From assembly GCA_964036295.1 (NCBI GenBank), contig OZ038470.1:17296436-17360435 (forward strand): a DNA stretch of 64,000 bases, in the 5' to 3' direction. This document shows positions 22,701 to 34,600 of this stretch, in pieces; within the stretch, counting starts at the first letter, position 1, and each line of letters opens with the position of its first letter. Both the position numbers and the translations under genes were made by a program. The notes beneath the pieces are model-generated. The model saw only the letters and a list, made by a program, of their open reading frames with translations, searched no databases and had not been told where the DNA came from. This DNA is from Plumapathes pennacea (Eukaryota > Cnidaria > Anthozoa > Antipatharia > Myriopathidae).

Positions 22701-25700
22701 CGACACACTCTGTTGCGCGCCTTCATCATGCCCAAATTTGGAAAACCGCAACTGCTTTATTTGGAAATCCATTGTTGACAACAGAGGGAATAGGGAAGCA
22801 GGGAAGTAGGGAAGTAGGGAGGTAGGGAAGTAGGGAAGGAAAGTGATTACTATACCTCGCAAATCCCACAAAGTGGAATTCGCGAGCTAAAAATGCCAAT
22901 TTTCTCTGAGCAATGGCAAATTTCTCAACTTCTAATAAAAAGTTTCAAATTTCCCTGACTAAGATCAGATCACAATTCCCTGACTTTTCCCTGACCAATA
23001 TATTTTTCTCTGACTTTTCCCCGACCTGTGGAACCCTGTAATAATAAACAACATTATCAATACCTCATCACTGGCAATGGTAATCCACTGAAGAGTGTCT
23101 TTAGTTAGGAGATATTCAAATGCCAGCTCCATGAATTCTTCCTTTTCACCATTCTCTAGCATTGTACTATGAAAGATAATATAATATTGTATTAATTGTT
23201 GGCAGTAATAAATTGTTATTTCCTGTCACCAAAGAAACGAAACAAAAGACCAAAGGACCATGGGCCAATATTCTTCCACGATAAAATTGTTGAACAAGAA
23301 ATCTATTTTACAGCTCTTTGATTGACAAAGACTCATGAATGCGCTCTAACATGTTAATTTGACTTAGAAAATGCCACTATGGAAACTATGTTGGTAAAGT
23401 TGCAGGGTTCTTGCAAGTGTAAGAATTTTGTGGTCTCCATGGACTAATATATAATCATATTTGAGCAATGATACATACCCTTGCAGTAATTCTCCAGCAT
23501 CTCATTCTACTAACCTTGAAACTCCCCTATTGTATTTTATGCTGTGAAGACAACAACGACAACAACAATAACAATAACAGGTGAATCATTTTTATGGACC
23601 TACCTTATGGCCTTATCTTTGAAATCAAACCGAGGGAAATCAAAGTCTGAAGTCAACTTGCTGGACTGGCAGTAAAATACCTGGTTTCTGATTCTGGATT
23701 ATTTCTCACCTCAGCTGTCTGCAGTCTGAAATTCAACTCTCTTCCACCAGCACTGGCAATAACTCTGGTGTTTTTCTCAGGATAGTCAGCAGTACATGGC
23801 TTGAACTGAATAAATCCATAGAACTTCATTTTTTGAGCCAGTTTGATGTACTGGAGAAAGGAAGAACATGAGGTATTTTGTAGAATTATTTACAATCGAG
23901 TCTGACAGTTTGGACATCTCACCTCTCTTTTAGCAGTTTTCTGCTTGAGTTCTGTAAGTTTACTGTAAACTTCCTTGGTTCCAAGCAACCAGCCCCTCTC
24001 AACATCACTTACAGCCTGCAACAGAACAGACACCCAAGAACAGAAATGAACAAGTCAGTAGTCAAAGTCTGGATGTCTTAAGGCCGATTTACAAGGCACA
24101 ACTTTTGCTTTACGACTGTTGCATGCAAATTTCTTATGCCACAAGTCGTATTATGTAAATCAACCCTAGGCCCTCCAGTTATAAGCAAAAATCGTACTGT
24201 GTAAATCAACCTCAACATGTAAATCCATGGTCCTTTACAATCATATTGTACTGTATCTTATATCATCTCTCACTATGCCCTCCCTAATTCCCACAAATTC
24301 TAAAAAAACACACCTTTTTTGTATTCTACATTACAATCACATACTTTCAGTCAAGTATTGATCCCAATAGCTGGAACTTGCTGATTGAACAGTTGATTCT
24401 CATAAAACTCCTCATACATGTTTTATAAAGTTGTTGTGGATGGTTAAAATTTCTGTAGTACACCAGACAGGGAGGTGTGACAGCCTTTTTTGGGTTTGAA
24501 AATTGTCGAACAATAATATTGTTACAATTTCCTTTTCCACTTTATACTACAATGCAAATGAATATTTTTTTCATGAGAGATCATTCATCATGAGAATGTT
24601 ACTCAGTTAGAAAGTTCTGGGCCATTGGTCCTTTTTCAGGTTTAAATATATGACCTCTGTCACCCCTCCCCCCTCAACTGGGACTTGGACAGTGTGCAGT
24701 CAATAAACATAGTAGCCAGAACCCATCCCCACCCCCCTCTTTAAAAAGAATTCAGATTCATTCTAGATTGAGAGGAGTTAATAATAATCAAATGTAGTTG
24801 TAGTAGCTCTACTGTACACCAAAATTTGTAAGTTAAAGTCATGTAACATGGGCACCCTGAATGTGCAAAATAGTATTGGCTCTTACAATTATTATAATAA
24901 TAATACATATTAAATGCCTACATGTACTAGAGCTGCTCTCTGAGTTCCTTTAAATATTGCACTCAGAAGAAACATCTTACCCTCACCTGGACATACAACA
25001 AATTCATTCCAATTCTGTCTTGGATAATTTTTTCTTCAAGTTTGACATCCCAAAAGCTAAAATAATTAAGAGTAGCTGTTACTACTTAATAAATGAGTTT
25101 ACCTCCATTAAAAAAAAATTATTAACACCCAAACCAAGACACTACACTCACATTTAGCACTGCGACCTTTATCTTGCAATAATCACTTTTAATTACGCTT
25201 TCCTCACAGCAATTCTATGCTTTCCCTCTGTCAGTTTCAGTGTTAGATATGGAGCCTCAAACTCTTGAATTTTTCTGACGACTGTAACAAACAAATCATT
25301 AAAACAGGTGGTATGGTTGGGGTGCTTGAATCATGCCAGTATTCAACTTACTTGATGCATCACCATCTTCTTCTCTTCTGATCAAGTACAATCCAAAGTA
25401 GTGCACTAGATCTTCATTCAGTTTGATTTCAGCCATTGCAGCCTGTAGAAGAAATACAGGTCCTGGTTGTTCAAAGCATGACTAGGCTAATCCTGGGTTA
25501 GGTATAAACTTTCTCACTGAGAAAAGGAATGTTGTAAATTCTGAGTTAGCTTAATCTTGCATTGAACAATTTGGCCAAATACTTCAGAGCCCAGTCGTTC
25601 AAAAAGTGAATAACACTTATTCAGCAGATAAAGTCACCTATCCAAAATCCAGTGGATAATTATGTCACATATAAGAGCTTCATCTGGAGGATAGGTATAT

Positions 25701-27873
25701 CTGCTCTTTGAACAACAATCAGGTCCCGTCAGTGCAAATACAAGGTTTGCGTGAGGTCAATGCTCAGTACTTTTGTCACTGTCTTGTACTGTACTAATAA
25801 GTACAATGATCACCAAATGCAAATTCAACTGAAGCCCCTAAACTCCCTATTGTCTATAAATAAAATGGCCAATAATACATCATGTACAGCACTGTAATTA
25901 GTACTTATACCAATATTATACACACACTTGACTGTAAGGACTTGTACCTCCAATACATCGTCCGTTTTGTCAGTTGACTGGACTTTAAGGCTTATCTTCT
26001 GCCCATTCATCAGATATATATCCAGATCAACATTCTCTGTCTGCACTTTCAAAGTTTGCTGCGGAGAAAGAGGGAGAAAAGATACAATGAAAGTCTTACT
26101 CGTGCACAACATGAATTATTACAATGGCTAAAATAATCATCCTCACCACTTAATTTCAAATGTAAAGTAACAGTACTTCAGTAGAACATTGGGAAATTCA
26201 ATCACATTTTATATTACTTTCTTATTATGTGGCATATACTCATTTATATATTATTGTCCTGCTCTCATACCAGGACAACCCAGATGCTTCCATGGCTGTA
26301 CAGAACAAAGTTCCACAAACCTTTTGGCAATTCAGTAGAAAGCAATTGAAGACTGAACTGCTGACCACTTCAGAATCCTGGCAAACAATCTGCAGGTACT
26401 TTTCTAACTGTTCTCTTCTTTCCTCTATCTGAGGAACTGTTAAGGACAAAAGACGTCTCGGTGGAAACTTTGCTGTGATCCTTGCTCCATATTCTCTTTT
26501 CAGCTGTGAAATATTGTGTTATACAAAGAGAAAAATTAGTGACAAAGTTTCCTTGTGCTTTCATTTCCTTGTTAAGTAATATAGTTTAATACATTATACT
26601 AACAAATACTGTATCACTTAGTAAAGATAATTCAGTTAGATTTCTGAGTATTCATAAACAAACATCTGTTGTCATTAAAAGAACAAGCCTCTGTTCATCT
26701 TCAGGATACAATGAGAGCTGTGTCTACTACAAAGTTTGTACAGACTTTCAATTATAAAAAGGTTCAAACAAGGTATTTTTTAAGTCAAACATTGTGATAA
26801 AGTAATATTAATATATGCATGCAAAACATATAATTTAGGTTCTTCCTAAATATCTTTACCTGCTCATGAAACTGGTAGAGCTCTGAGTATCTTATGGCAC
26901 TGTGAAATGAACCATTGATGTGCACATTGTACGCCTGTAGACAAAACCCAGGAACACTCATGATTAGTAGGGAGATAGTAATATACCAACTCACCCACCA
27001 AGTACAGTATCTGCTGTATTACTGACAATGACACCAATTAATGTACCAGACACTGCTCCAAATGTATAGAACATCTTAGCTTACGTAAGTTTTTTTGCCA
27101 GAAGGAAGCAATAGACCCCTGCACAGTATTGAATGCATGATGAGTAATAGGGCAAATAAACACACATCGTTGCCATGTTTCTTTGTAATCACCAATCATG
27201 CATTCAATACCGTGTAGTGGTCAATTAGTCTTTTTCTTTTTTTTTTTTTTACTGTCTTGTATACTGTTAACTGGATAACCAACATAACATATATTACACC
27301 AACTGATGAAGGATATTTTCAGTGCAGTAAAATAACTGCCATCAAGGTCAATATGCTTCAAATACTTCTATACATGTGCGACAGGAAGCGATGGAGGTAA
27401 TCGGTGCATTTCTATTGTCAAATTATCAAGTAATTTGCATCTTTATGTCAACACGTCTCGCTCGACATCAAAGAGAAGGTTAGTCTAAAAGTGACTGACG
27501 AAACTGTTTCGCCACATGATATTAAGCAGATTGTACTTGGAAATAAAATATGATTTGGATAGTTACTATATTTACATTGCTCGATCTGATATCGAACTGA
27601 TGCGGTTTCACTGTGCATACATACACGTACACGCAATAACTTACATCACACAAACTCGTACAACAGTTAGAATTCATGAATTTATTGATAACTGTGGGCT
27701 AGATGATAAATCTCATAAGATTCTAATCCAATCTTTGGCCTGCCGAGATTCAAAAAAAGAAGTATGCATCTATGTTCATTTCATCCATGGAGAATTTGCT
27801 TAAAAATACCCACCAAATAACTCGATCCACCCTGGTCCTTGAGGTCAACTGTATCGGGTATGGAGAAATGCAT
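19732..27873 (-). CDS. SNX17: SNX17, sorting nexin 17, complete 15-exon gene
   Basis: SNX17 is an endosomal adaptor: a PX domain binds PI3P, and a FERM-like module binds NPxY/NxxY cargo tails such as LRP-type receptors and integrins, recycling them through the Retriever/commander machinery. Coding exons: 27814-27873, 26860-26934, 26321-26503, 25948-26058, 25352-25442, 25197-25281, 24987-25056, 23933-24015 extended left to 23923, 23710-23850, 23604-23680, 23064-23166, 20741-20818, 20552-20638, 20266-20376 and 19732-19890. All have AG/GT borders and compatible phases, totalling 1,524 nt (507 residues; human about 470). Landmarks: start MHFSIPDTVDL; PX part with AYNVHINGSFHSAIRYSELY and PPRRLLSLT; EERREQLEKYLQ; FERM part with GWLLGTKE, ELAFEYLLTKDTLQWITI and MVDEILRIK; Ser-rich tail; NEVFEGIGDDD near the end. 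The RMRCWR stretch seen in vertebrate FERM F3 is not evident in exon 10. The 5' end lies next to a satellite array. Confidence 0.95.
21380..23035. mobile_element. Probable insertion inside a SNX17 intron
   Basis: This part of the 2.2-kb intron between SNX17 exons 11 and 12 differs in texture from its surroundings: it is richer in CpG and has longer open frames. It is bordered by related words on both sides (TTTTCCCTGACTTTTCCCC at about 21413, and CTGACTTTTCCCTGACC plus CTGACTTTTCCCCGACC at about 22979-23027). Inside are a GCGGCCGCCATG word near 21994 and a GGGAAGTA minisatellite (22787-22842). A frame at 21791-22042 has no known domain. The matching borders suggest a single inserted element, but no transposase is recognisable. 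Confidence 0.45.
22787..22842. repeat. GGGAAGTA minisatellite
   Basis: Seven or so copies of an 8-bp word (GGGAAGTA with variants GGGAAGCA, GGGAGGTA, GGGAATA). It lies inside the putative insertion in the SNX17 intron. Confidence 0.9.
24471..24800. repeat. Interspersed repeat, shorter copy, in SNX17 intron
   Basis: Second copy of the element at 19258-19690, same orientation, lying between SNX17 exons 7 and 8. It lacks about 110 bp after TTTTTTGGGTTTGAA and has a slightly different tract near 24663 (CCCTCCCCCCTCAACTGGG). Its presence inside an intact gene shows that it is tolerated in the intron. Confidence 0.88.
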
Positions 27874-27904
27874 CTTACACCCAAGTATTCTGTTAAAACC
27901 TTGA

Positions 27905-27970
27905 CAATCAACCAATCAACCTAACACCCTCTCAATCCGCCATCATTCCTTCGAATTAGGTCACGTGGTC
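27905..27970 (-). promoter_or_regulatory. SNX17 proximal promoter: CCAAT, YY1-like and CACGTG elements
   Basis: Within 100 bp upstream of the SNX17 start codon (27873) lie a CCAAT box (27912-27916), a CCGCCAT word (27937-27943, ATGGCGG on the gene strand) and a CACGTG palindrome (27962-27967) in the context GGTCACGTGGTC. The extended GTCACGTG core matches eight of ten positions of the CLEAR/M-box consensus GTCACGTGAC, bound by MiT/TFE factors that drive endolysosomal genes. Positions are seen directly. Function is inferred from the motif and the gene's role. Confidence 0.5.
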
Positions 27971-28699
27971 AAACAACGGCGGTGACTGGTACCAAGTGGA
28001 GACTCAAATATGGCCAATAGCTGGAAAATATGATATATTCTGGTGACACACAAGGAGAAAAATTAAAGGTGATCAATCTTATCTAAGCTACAAGGACTTT
28101 AGTTTGTGCATAACCTAGCTAATAAGGGACTGACCATATATTTGAAGGGGAGAGGGGAGGGCTGGTGCAAAGGGGGGGAGGGTGACTTCCTTTTATGTAA
28201 CCCAAAATGGGAGGGCCACCAAAAGTGTGGGGAGGATGACATATTTTTGTGTACAATCCTGTTCACTGTAAGTGCTGTAGTTCTCTCTAGAAGGCATGAA
28301 ATGAAATTTTAGAGAGCCCAAAAAAATGTTAACGGCATTTCCCAGACATACAGAAACAATCCCTGAAACTTTCATGCGATTCTAAAGCTTCGCGGAGACT
28401 AGCCTGCGTAGCTGGCGGTCTCATTCGATGCGGTTGGACAGTGTTCACGGGCGCCATTTTGTGCTGATGGCGGATGGGACACTGAGGTCAAGTGACAAAA
28501 TTACGGGGACTATACATCGTTTTTAATACGGACAAAAAAATTTAATTATTGTCTCAACTTGACCGGAAATGACTGTTTCTTGTGCGAGGTTTAAAGTCTT
28601 GTAACTTCCAGATGGACTTCGATATAATCAATACTTCCACATCAGCACATTTCCCTATCATACAAAAACAGACCCTGAAACTTTCAAGTGAGTCTAAAG
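27971..28699. other. Spacer between SNX17 and the satellite
   Basis: Contains a G-rich stretch (28147-28190), two CCTGAAACTTTCA words (28361 and 28673, each followed by TCTAAAGCTTCGC) that mark a ~310-bp direct repeat, and GCGCCATTTTGTGCTGATGG near 28450. The repeated TCTAAAGCTTCGC word leads into the first diverged satellite monomer. No gene is seen. Confidence 0.55.
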
Positions 28700-31600
28700 C
28701 TTCGCCTAAGCTGTTCGAGCCTCCGGCGCTCGCAAATCTCCATACTAGTCTGCTCTAACGGGATCGCAATCACCGCAAAAAACTTAAATTTAAAATACAA
28801 AACCAGTATTGCGCTTAAATTCTATACATTTTATGTTGGTGTAGCCTTCAGATTACACAGTACATACTACTCAAACACGCTTTCAAAATGCAGGAAATGC
28901 TATCTCAGGAGACACAAATCTTAAAAATTTTGGCGGGGGACCATCCCCCAGATACCTCAATGTCTTTGAGCTTGCAGAGCTCACCAATCTCCCTACTATT
29001 CTGCTCTAACAGTATGGTAATCACCACACAAAACCTATATATAAAATACAACACGAATAACGAACTTTTCTATGCATTTTATGTTGCTGAAGCCTTAAGA
29101 TTACACAGTATATATTACTGATACACGCTTTTAAAATGCAAAAACCCTATCTTGGAAAATAAAAATTTTAAACTTTTCCCGCCAGACCTCCCTAAGCTGC
29201 TCGAGCCTCCGGCGCTCGAAAATCTCCCTACTATTTTGCTCTTACAGGGTCTTAATCACTGCACAAAACACATACAAAATACAAAACGAATGTCAAACTT
29301 TTCTATGCATTTTAGGTTGGTATAGCCTTCAGATTACACAGCACAAACTACTCAAACACGCTTTCAAAATGCAGGAAATGCTATCTCAGGAGACAGAAAT
29401 CTTAAACATTTTTGCGGGAGACAATCGCCCGGATCCCGCTAATCTGCTCAAGCCTACCGAGCTCGCAAATTCCTCTACTATTCCGCCCTAAGAGGATCGC
29501 AATCACAGCACAAAACATATATATATCAGATCCAAGACGAATGATGAACTTTTCTATGCATTTTATGTTGGTGAAGCCTTCAGAATACACAGCAAATACT
29601 ACTGAAACATGCTCTCAAAATGCAAAAACCGATTCTATTTCAGAAAACCCGGGGGACCATTCCCTGGCCCTTAACCTGTTCGAGCCTCCGGCGCTTCCCA
29701 ATTTCCCTTCTAATTAGCTCTAACGGGATCGCAACCGCCACACGTAACATATACACAAGATACAAAACGAATAATGAACTTTCCTATGCATTTTATGTTG
29801 GTGTAGCCTTCAGATTACACAGCACAAACTACTCAAACACGCTTTCAAAATGCAGGAAATGCTATCTCAGGAGACAGAAATTTTAAACATTTTTCCGGGA
29901 GACAATCCCCGGACCCCGCTAATCTGCTCAAGCCTACCGGGCTCGGAAATTCCCCTCCTATTCCGGCCTAACACGATCGCAATCACCGCACAAAACATAT
30001 ATATAAGATCCAAGACGAATGATGAACTTTTCTATGCATTTTATGTTGGTGAAGCCTTCAGAATACACAGCAAATACTACTGAAACATGCTCTCAAAATG
30101 CAAAAACAAATTCTATTTCAGAAGACCCGGGGGACCATTCCCTGGCCCCTAACCTGTTCGAGCCTCCGGCGCTTCCCAATGTCCCTTCTAATTAGCTCTA
30201 ACGGGATTGCAACCGCCACACGTAACATATACATAAGATACAAAACGAATAATGAACTTTCCTATGCATTTTATGTTGGTGTAGCCTTCAGATTACACAG
30301 CACAAACTACTCAAACACGCTTTCAAAATGCAGGAAATGCTATCTCAGGAGACAGAAATCTTAAACATTTTTCCGGGAGACAATCGCCCGGACCCCGCTA
30401 ATCTGTTCAAGCCTACCGGGCTCGGAAATTCCCCTCCTATTCCGGCCTAAGAGGATCGCAATCACCGCACAAAACATATATAAGATCCAAGACGAATGAT
30501 GAACTTTTCTATGCATTTTATGTTGGTGAAGCCTTCAGAATACACAGCAAATACTACTGAAACATGCTCTCAAAAGGCAAAAACAATTCTATTTCAGAAA
30601 ACCCGGGGGACCATTCCCTGGCCCCTAACCTGTTCGAGCCTCCGGCGCTTCCCAATGTCCCTTCTAATTAGCTCTAACGGGATCGCAACCGCCACACGTA
30701 ACATATACACAAGATACAAAACGAATAATGAACTTTCCTATGCATTTTATGTTGGTGTAGCCTTCAGATTACACAGCACAAACTACTCAAACACGCTTTC
30801 AAAATGCAGGAAATGCTATCTCAGGAGACAGAAATCTTAAACATTTTTGCGGGAAACAATCGCCCGGATCCCGCTAATCTGCTCAAGCCTACCGAGCTCG
30901 CAAATTCCTCTACTATTCCGCCCTAAGAGGATCGCAATCACCGCACAAAACAAATATATAAGATCCAAGACGAATGATGAACTTTTTTATGTATTTTATG
31001 TTGGTGAAGCCTTCAGAATACACAGCAAATACTACTGAAACATGCTCTCAAAATGCAAAAACAAATTCTATTTCAGAAGACCCGGGGGACCATTGCCTGG
31101 CCCCTAACCTGTTCGAGCCTCCGCCGCTTCCCAATGTCCCTTCTAATTAGCTCTAACGGGATCGCAACCGCCACACGTAACATATACACAAGATACAAAA
31201 CGAATAATGAACTTTCCTATGCATTTTATGTTGGTGTAGCCTTCAGATTACACAGCACAAACTACTCAAACACGCTTTCAAAATGCAGGAAATGCTATCT
31301 CAGGAGACAGAAATCTTAAACATTTTTGCGGGAGACAATCGCCCGGATCCCGCTAATCTGCTCATGCCTACCGAGCTCGCAAATTCCTCTACTATTCCGC
31401 CCTAAGAGGATCGCAATCACAGCACAAAACATATATATAAGATCCAAGACGAATGATGAACTTTTCTATGCATTTTATGTTGGTGTAGCCTTCAGATTAC
31501 ACCGCACAAACTACTCAAACATGCTCTCAAAATGCAAAAACAAATTCTATTTCAGAAGACCCGGAGGACCATTCCCTGGCCCCTAACCTGTTCGAGCCTC

Positions 31601-34600
31601 CGCCGCTTCCCAATGTCCCTTCTAATTAGCTCTAACGGGATCGCAACCGCCACACGTAACATATACACAAGATACAAAACGAATAATGAACTTTCCTATG
31701 CATTTTATGTTGGTGTAGCCTTCAGATTACACAGCACAAACTACTCAAACACGCTTTCAAAATGCAGGAAATGCTATCTCAGGAGACAGAAATCTTAAAC
31801 ATTTTTGCGGGAGACAATCGCCCGGATCCCGCTAATCTGCTCAAGCCTACCGAGCTCGCAAATTCCTCTACTATTCCGCCCTAAGAGGATCGCAATCACA
31901 GCACAAAACATATATATAAGATCCAAGACGAATGATGAACTTTTCTATGCATTTTATGTTGGTGTAGCCTTCAGATTACACCGCACAAACTACTCAAACA
32001 TGCTCTCAAAATGCAAAAACAAATTCTATTTCAGAAGACCCGGGGGACCATTCCCTGGCCCCTAACCTGTTCGAGCCTCCGGCGCTTCCCAATGTCCCTT
32101 CTAATTAGCTCTAACGGGATCGCAACCGCCACACGTAACATATACACAAGATACAAAACGAATAATGAACTTTCCTATGCATTTTATGTTGGTGTAGCCT
32201 TCAGATTACACAGCACAAACTACTCAAACACGCTTTCAAAATACAGGAAATGCTATCTCAGGAGACAGAAATCTTAAACATTTTTGCGGGAGACAATCGC
32301 CCGGATCCCGCTAATCTGCTCAAGCCTACCGAGCTCGCAAATTCCTCTACTATTCCGCCCTAAGAGGATCGCAATCACAGCACAAAACATATATATAAGA
32401 TCCAAGACGAATGATGAACTTTTCTATGCATTTTATGTTGGTGAAGCCTTCAGAATACACAGCAAATACTACTGAAACATGCTCTCAAAAGGCAAAACCA
32501 ATTCTATTTCAGAAGACCCGGGGGACCATTCCCTGGCCCCTAACCTGTTCGAGCCTCCGGCGCTTCCCAATGTCCCTTCTAATTAGCTCTAACGGGATTG
32601 CAACCGCCACACGTAACATATACACAAGATACAAAACGAATAATGAACTTTCCTATGCATTTTATGTTGGTGTAGCCTTCAGATTACACAGCACAAACTA
32701 CTCAAACACGCTTTCAAAATGCAGGAAATGCTATCTCAGGAGACAGAAATCTTAAACACTTTTGCGGGAGACAATCGGCCGGATCCCGCTAATCTGCTCA
32801 AGGCTACCGAGCTCACAAATTCCTCTACTATTCCGCCCTAAGAGGATCGCAATCACCGCACAAAACATATATATATAAAATCCAAGACGAATGATGAACT
32901 TTTCTATGCATTTTATGTTGGTGAAGCCTTCAGAATACACAGCAAATACTACTGAAACATGCTCTCAAAAGGCAAAAACAATTCTATTTCAGAAGACCCG
33001 GGGGACCATTCCCTGGCCCCTAACCTGTTCGAGCCTCCGGCGCTTCCCAATGTCCCTTCTAATTAGCTCTAACGGGATCGCAACCGCCACACGTAACATA
33101 TACACAAGATACAAAACGAATAATGAACTTTCCTATGCATTTTATGTTGGTGTAGCCTTCAGATTACACAGCACAAACTACTCAAACACGCTTTCAAAAT
33201 GCAGGAAATGCTATCTCAGGAGACAGAAATCTTAAACATTTTTGCGGGAGACAATCGCCCGGATCCCGCTAATCTGCTCAAGCCTAGCGAGCTCGCAAAT
33301 TCCTCTACTATTCCGCCCTAAGAGGATCGCAATCACCGCACAAAACATATATATATAAGATCCAAGACGAATGATGAACTTTTCTATGCATTTTATGTTG
33401 GTGAAGCCTTCAGAATACACAGCAAATACTACTGAAACATGCTCTCAAAATGCAAAAACAAATTCTATTTCAGAAGACCCGGGGGACCATTCCCTGGCCC
33501 CTAACCTGTTCGAGCCTCCGGCGCTTCCCAATGTCCCTTCTAATTAGCTCTAACGGGATTGCAACCGCCACACGTAACATATACACAAGATACAAAACGA
33601 ATAATGAACTTTCCTATGCATTTTATGTTGGTGTAGCCTTCAGATTACACAGCACAAACTACTCAAACACGCTTTCAAAATGCAGGAAATGCTATCTCAG
33701 GAGACAGAAATCTTAAACATTTTTGCGGGAGACAATCGCCCGGATCCCGCTAATCTGCTCAAGCCTACCGAGCTCGCAAATTCCTCTACTATTCCGCCCT
33801 AAGAGGATCGCAATCACAGCACAAAACATATATATATAAGATCCAAGACGAATGATGAACTTTTCTATGCATTTTATGTTGGTGAAGCCTTCAGAATACA
33901 CAGCAACTACTACTGAAACATGCTCTCAAAATGCAAAAACAAATTCTATTTCAGAAGACCCGGGGGACCATTCCCTGGCCCCTAACCTGTTCGAGCCTCC
34001 GGCGCTTCCCAATGTCCCTTCTAATTAGCTCTAACGGGATTGCAACCGCCACACGTAACATATACACAAGATACAAAACGAATAATGAACTTTCCTATGC
34101 ATTTTATGTTGGTGTAGCCTTCAGATTACACAGCACAAACTACTCAAACACGCTTTCAAAATGCAGGAAATGCTATCTCAGGAGACAGAAATCTTAAACA
34201 TTTTTGCGGGAGACAATCGCCCGGATCTCGCTAATCTGCTCAAGCCTACCGCGCTCGGAAATTCCCCTCCTATTCCGGCCTAAGAAGATTGCAATCACAG
34301 CACAAAACATATATATAAGATCCAAGACGAATGATGAACTTTTCTATGCATTTTATGTTGGTGAAGCCTTCAGAATACACAGCAAATACTACTGAAACAT
34401 GTTCTCAAAATGCAAAAACAAATTTTATTTCAGAAGACCCGGGGGACCATTCCCTGGCCCCTAACCTGTTCGAGCCTCCGGCGCTTCCCAATGTCCCTTC
34501 TAATTAGCTCTAACGGGATTGCAACCGCCACACGTAACATATACACAAGATACAAAACGAATAATGAACTTTCCTATGCATTTTATGTTGGTGTAGCCTT

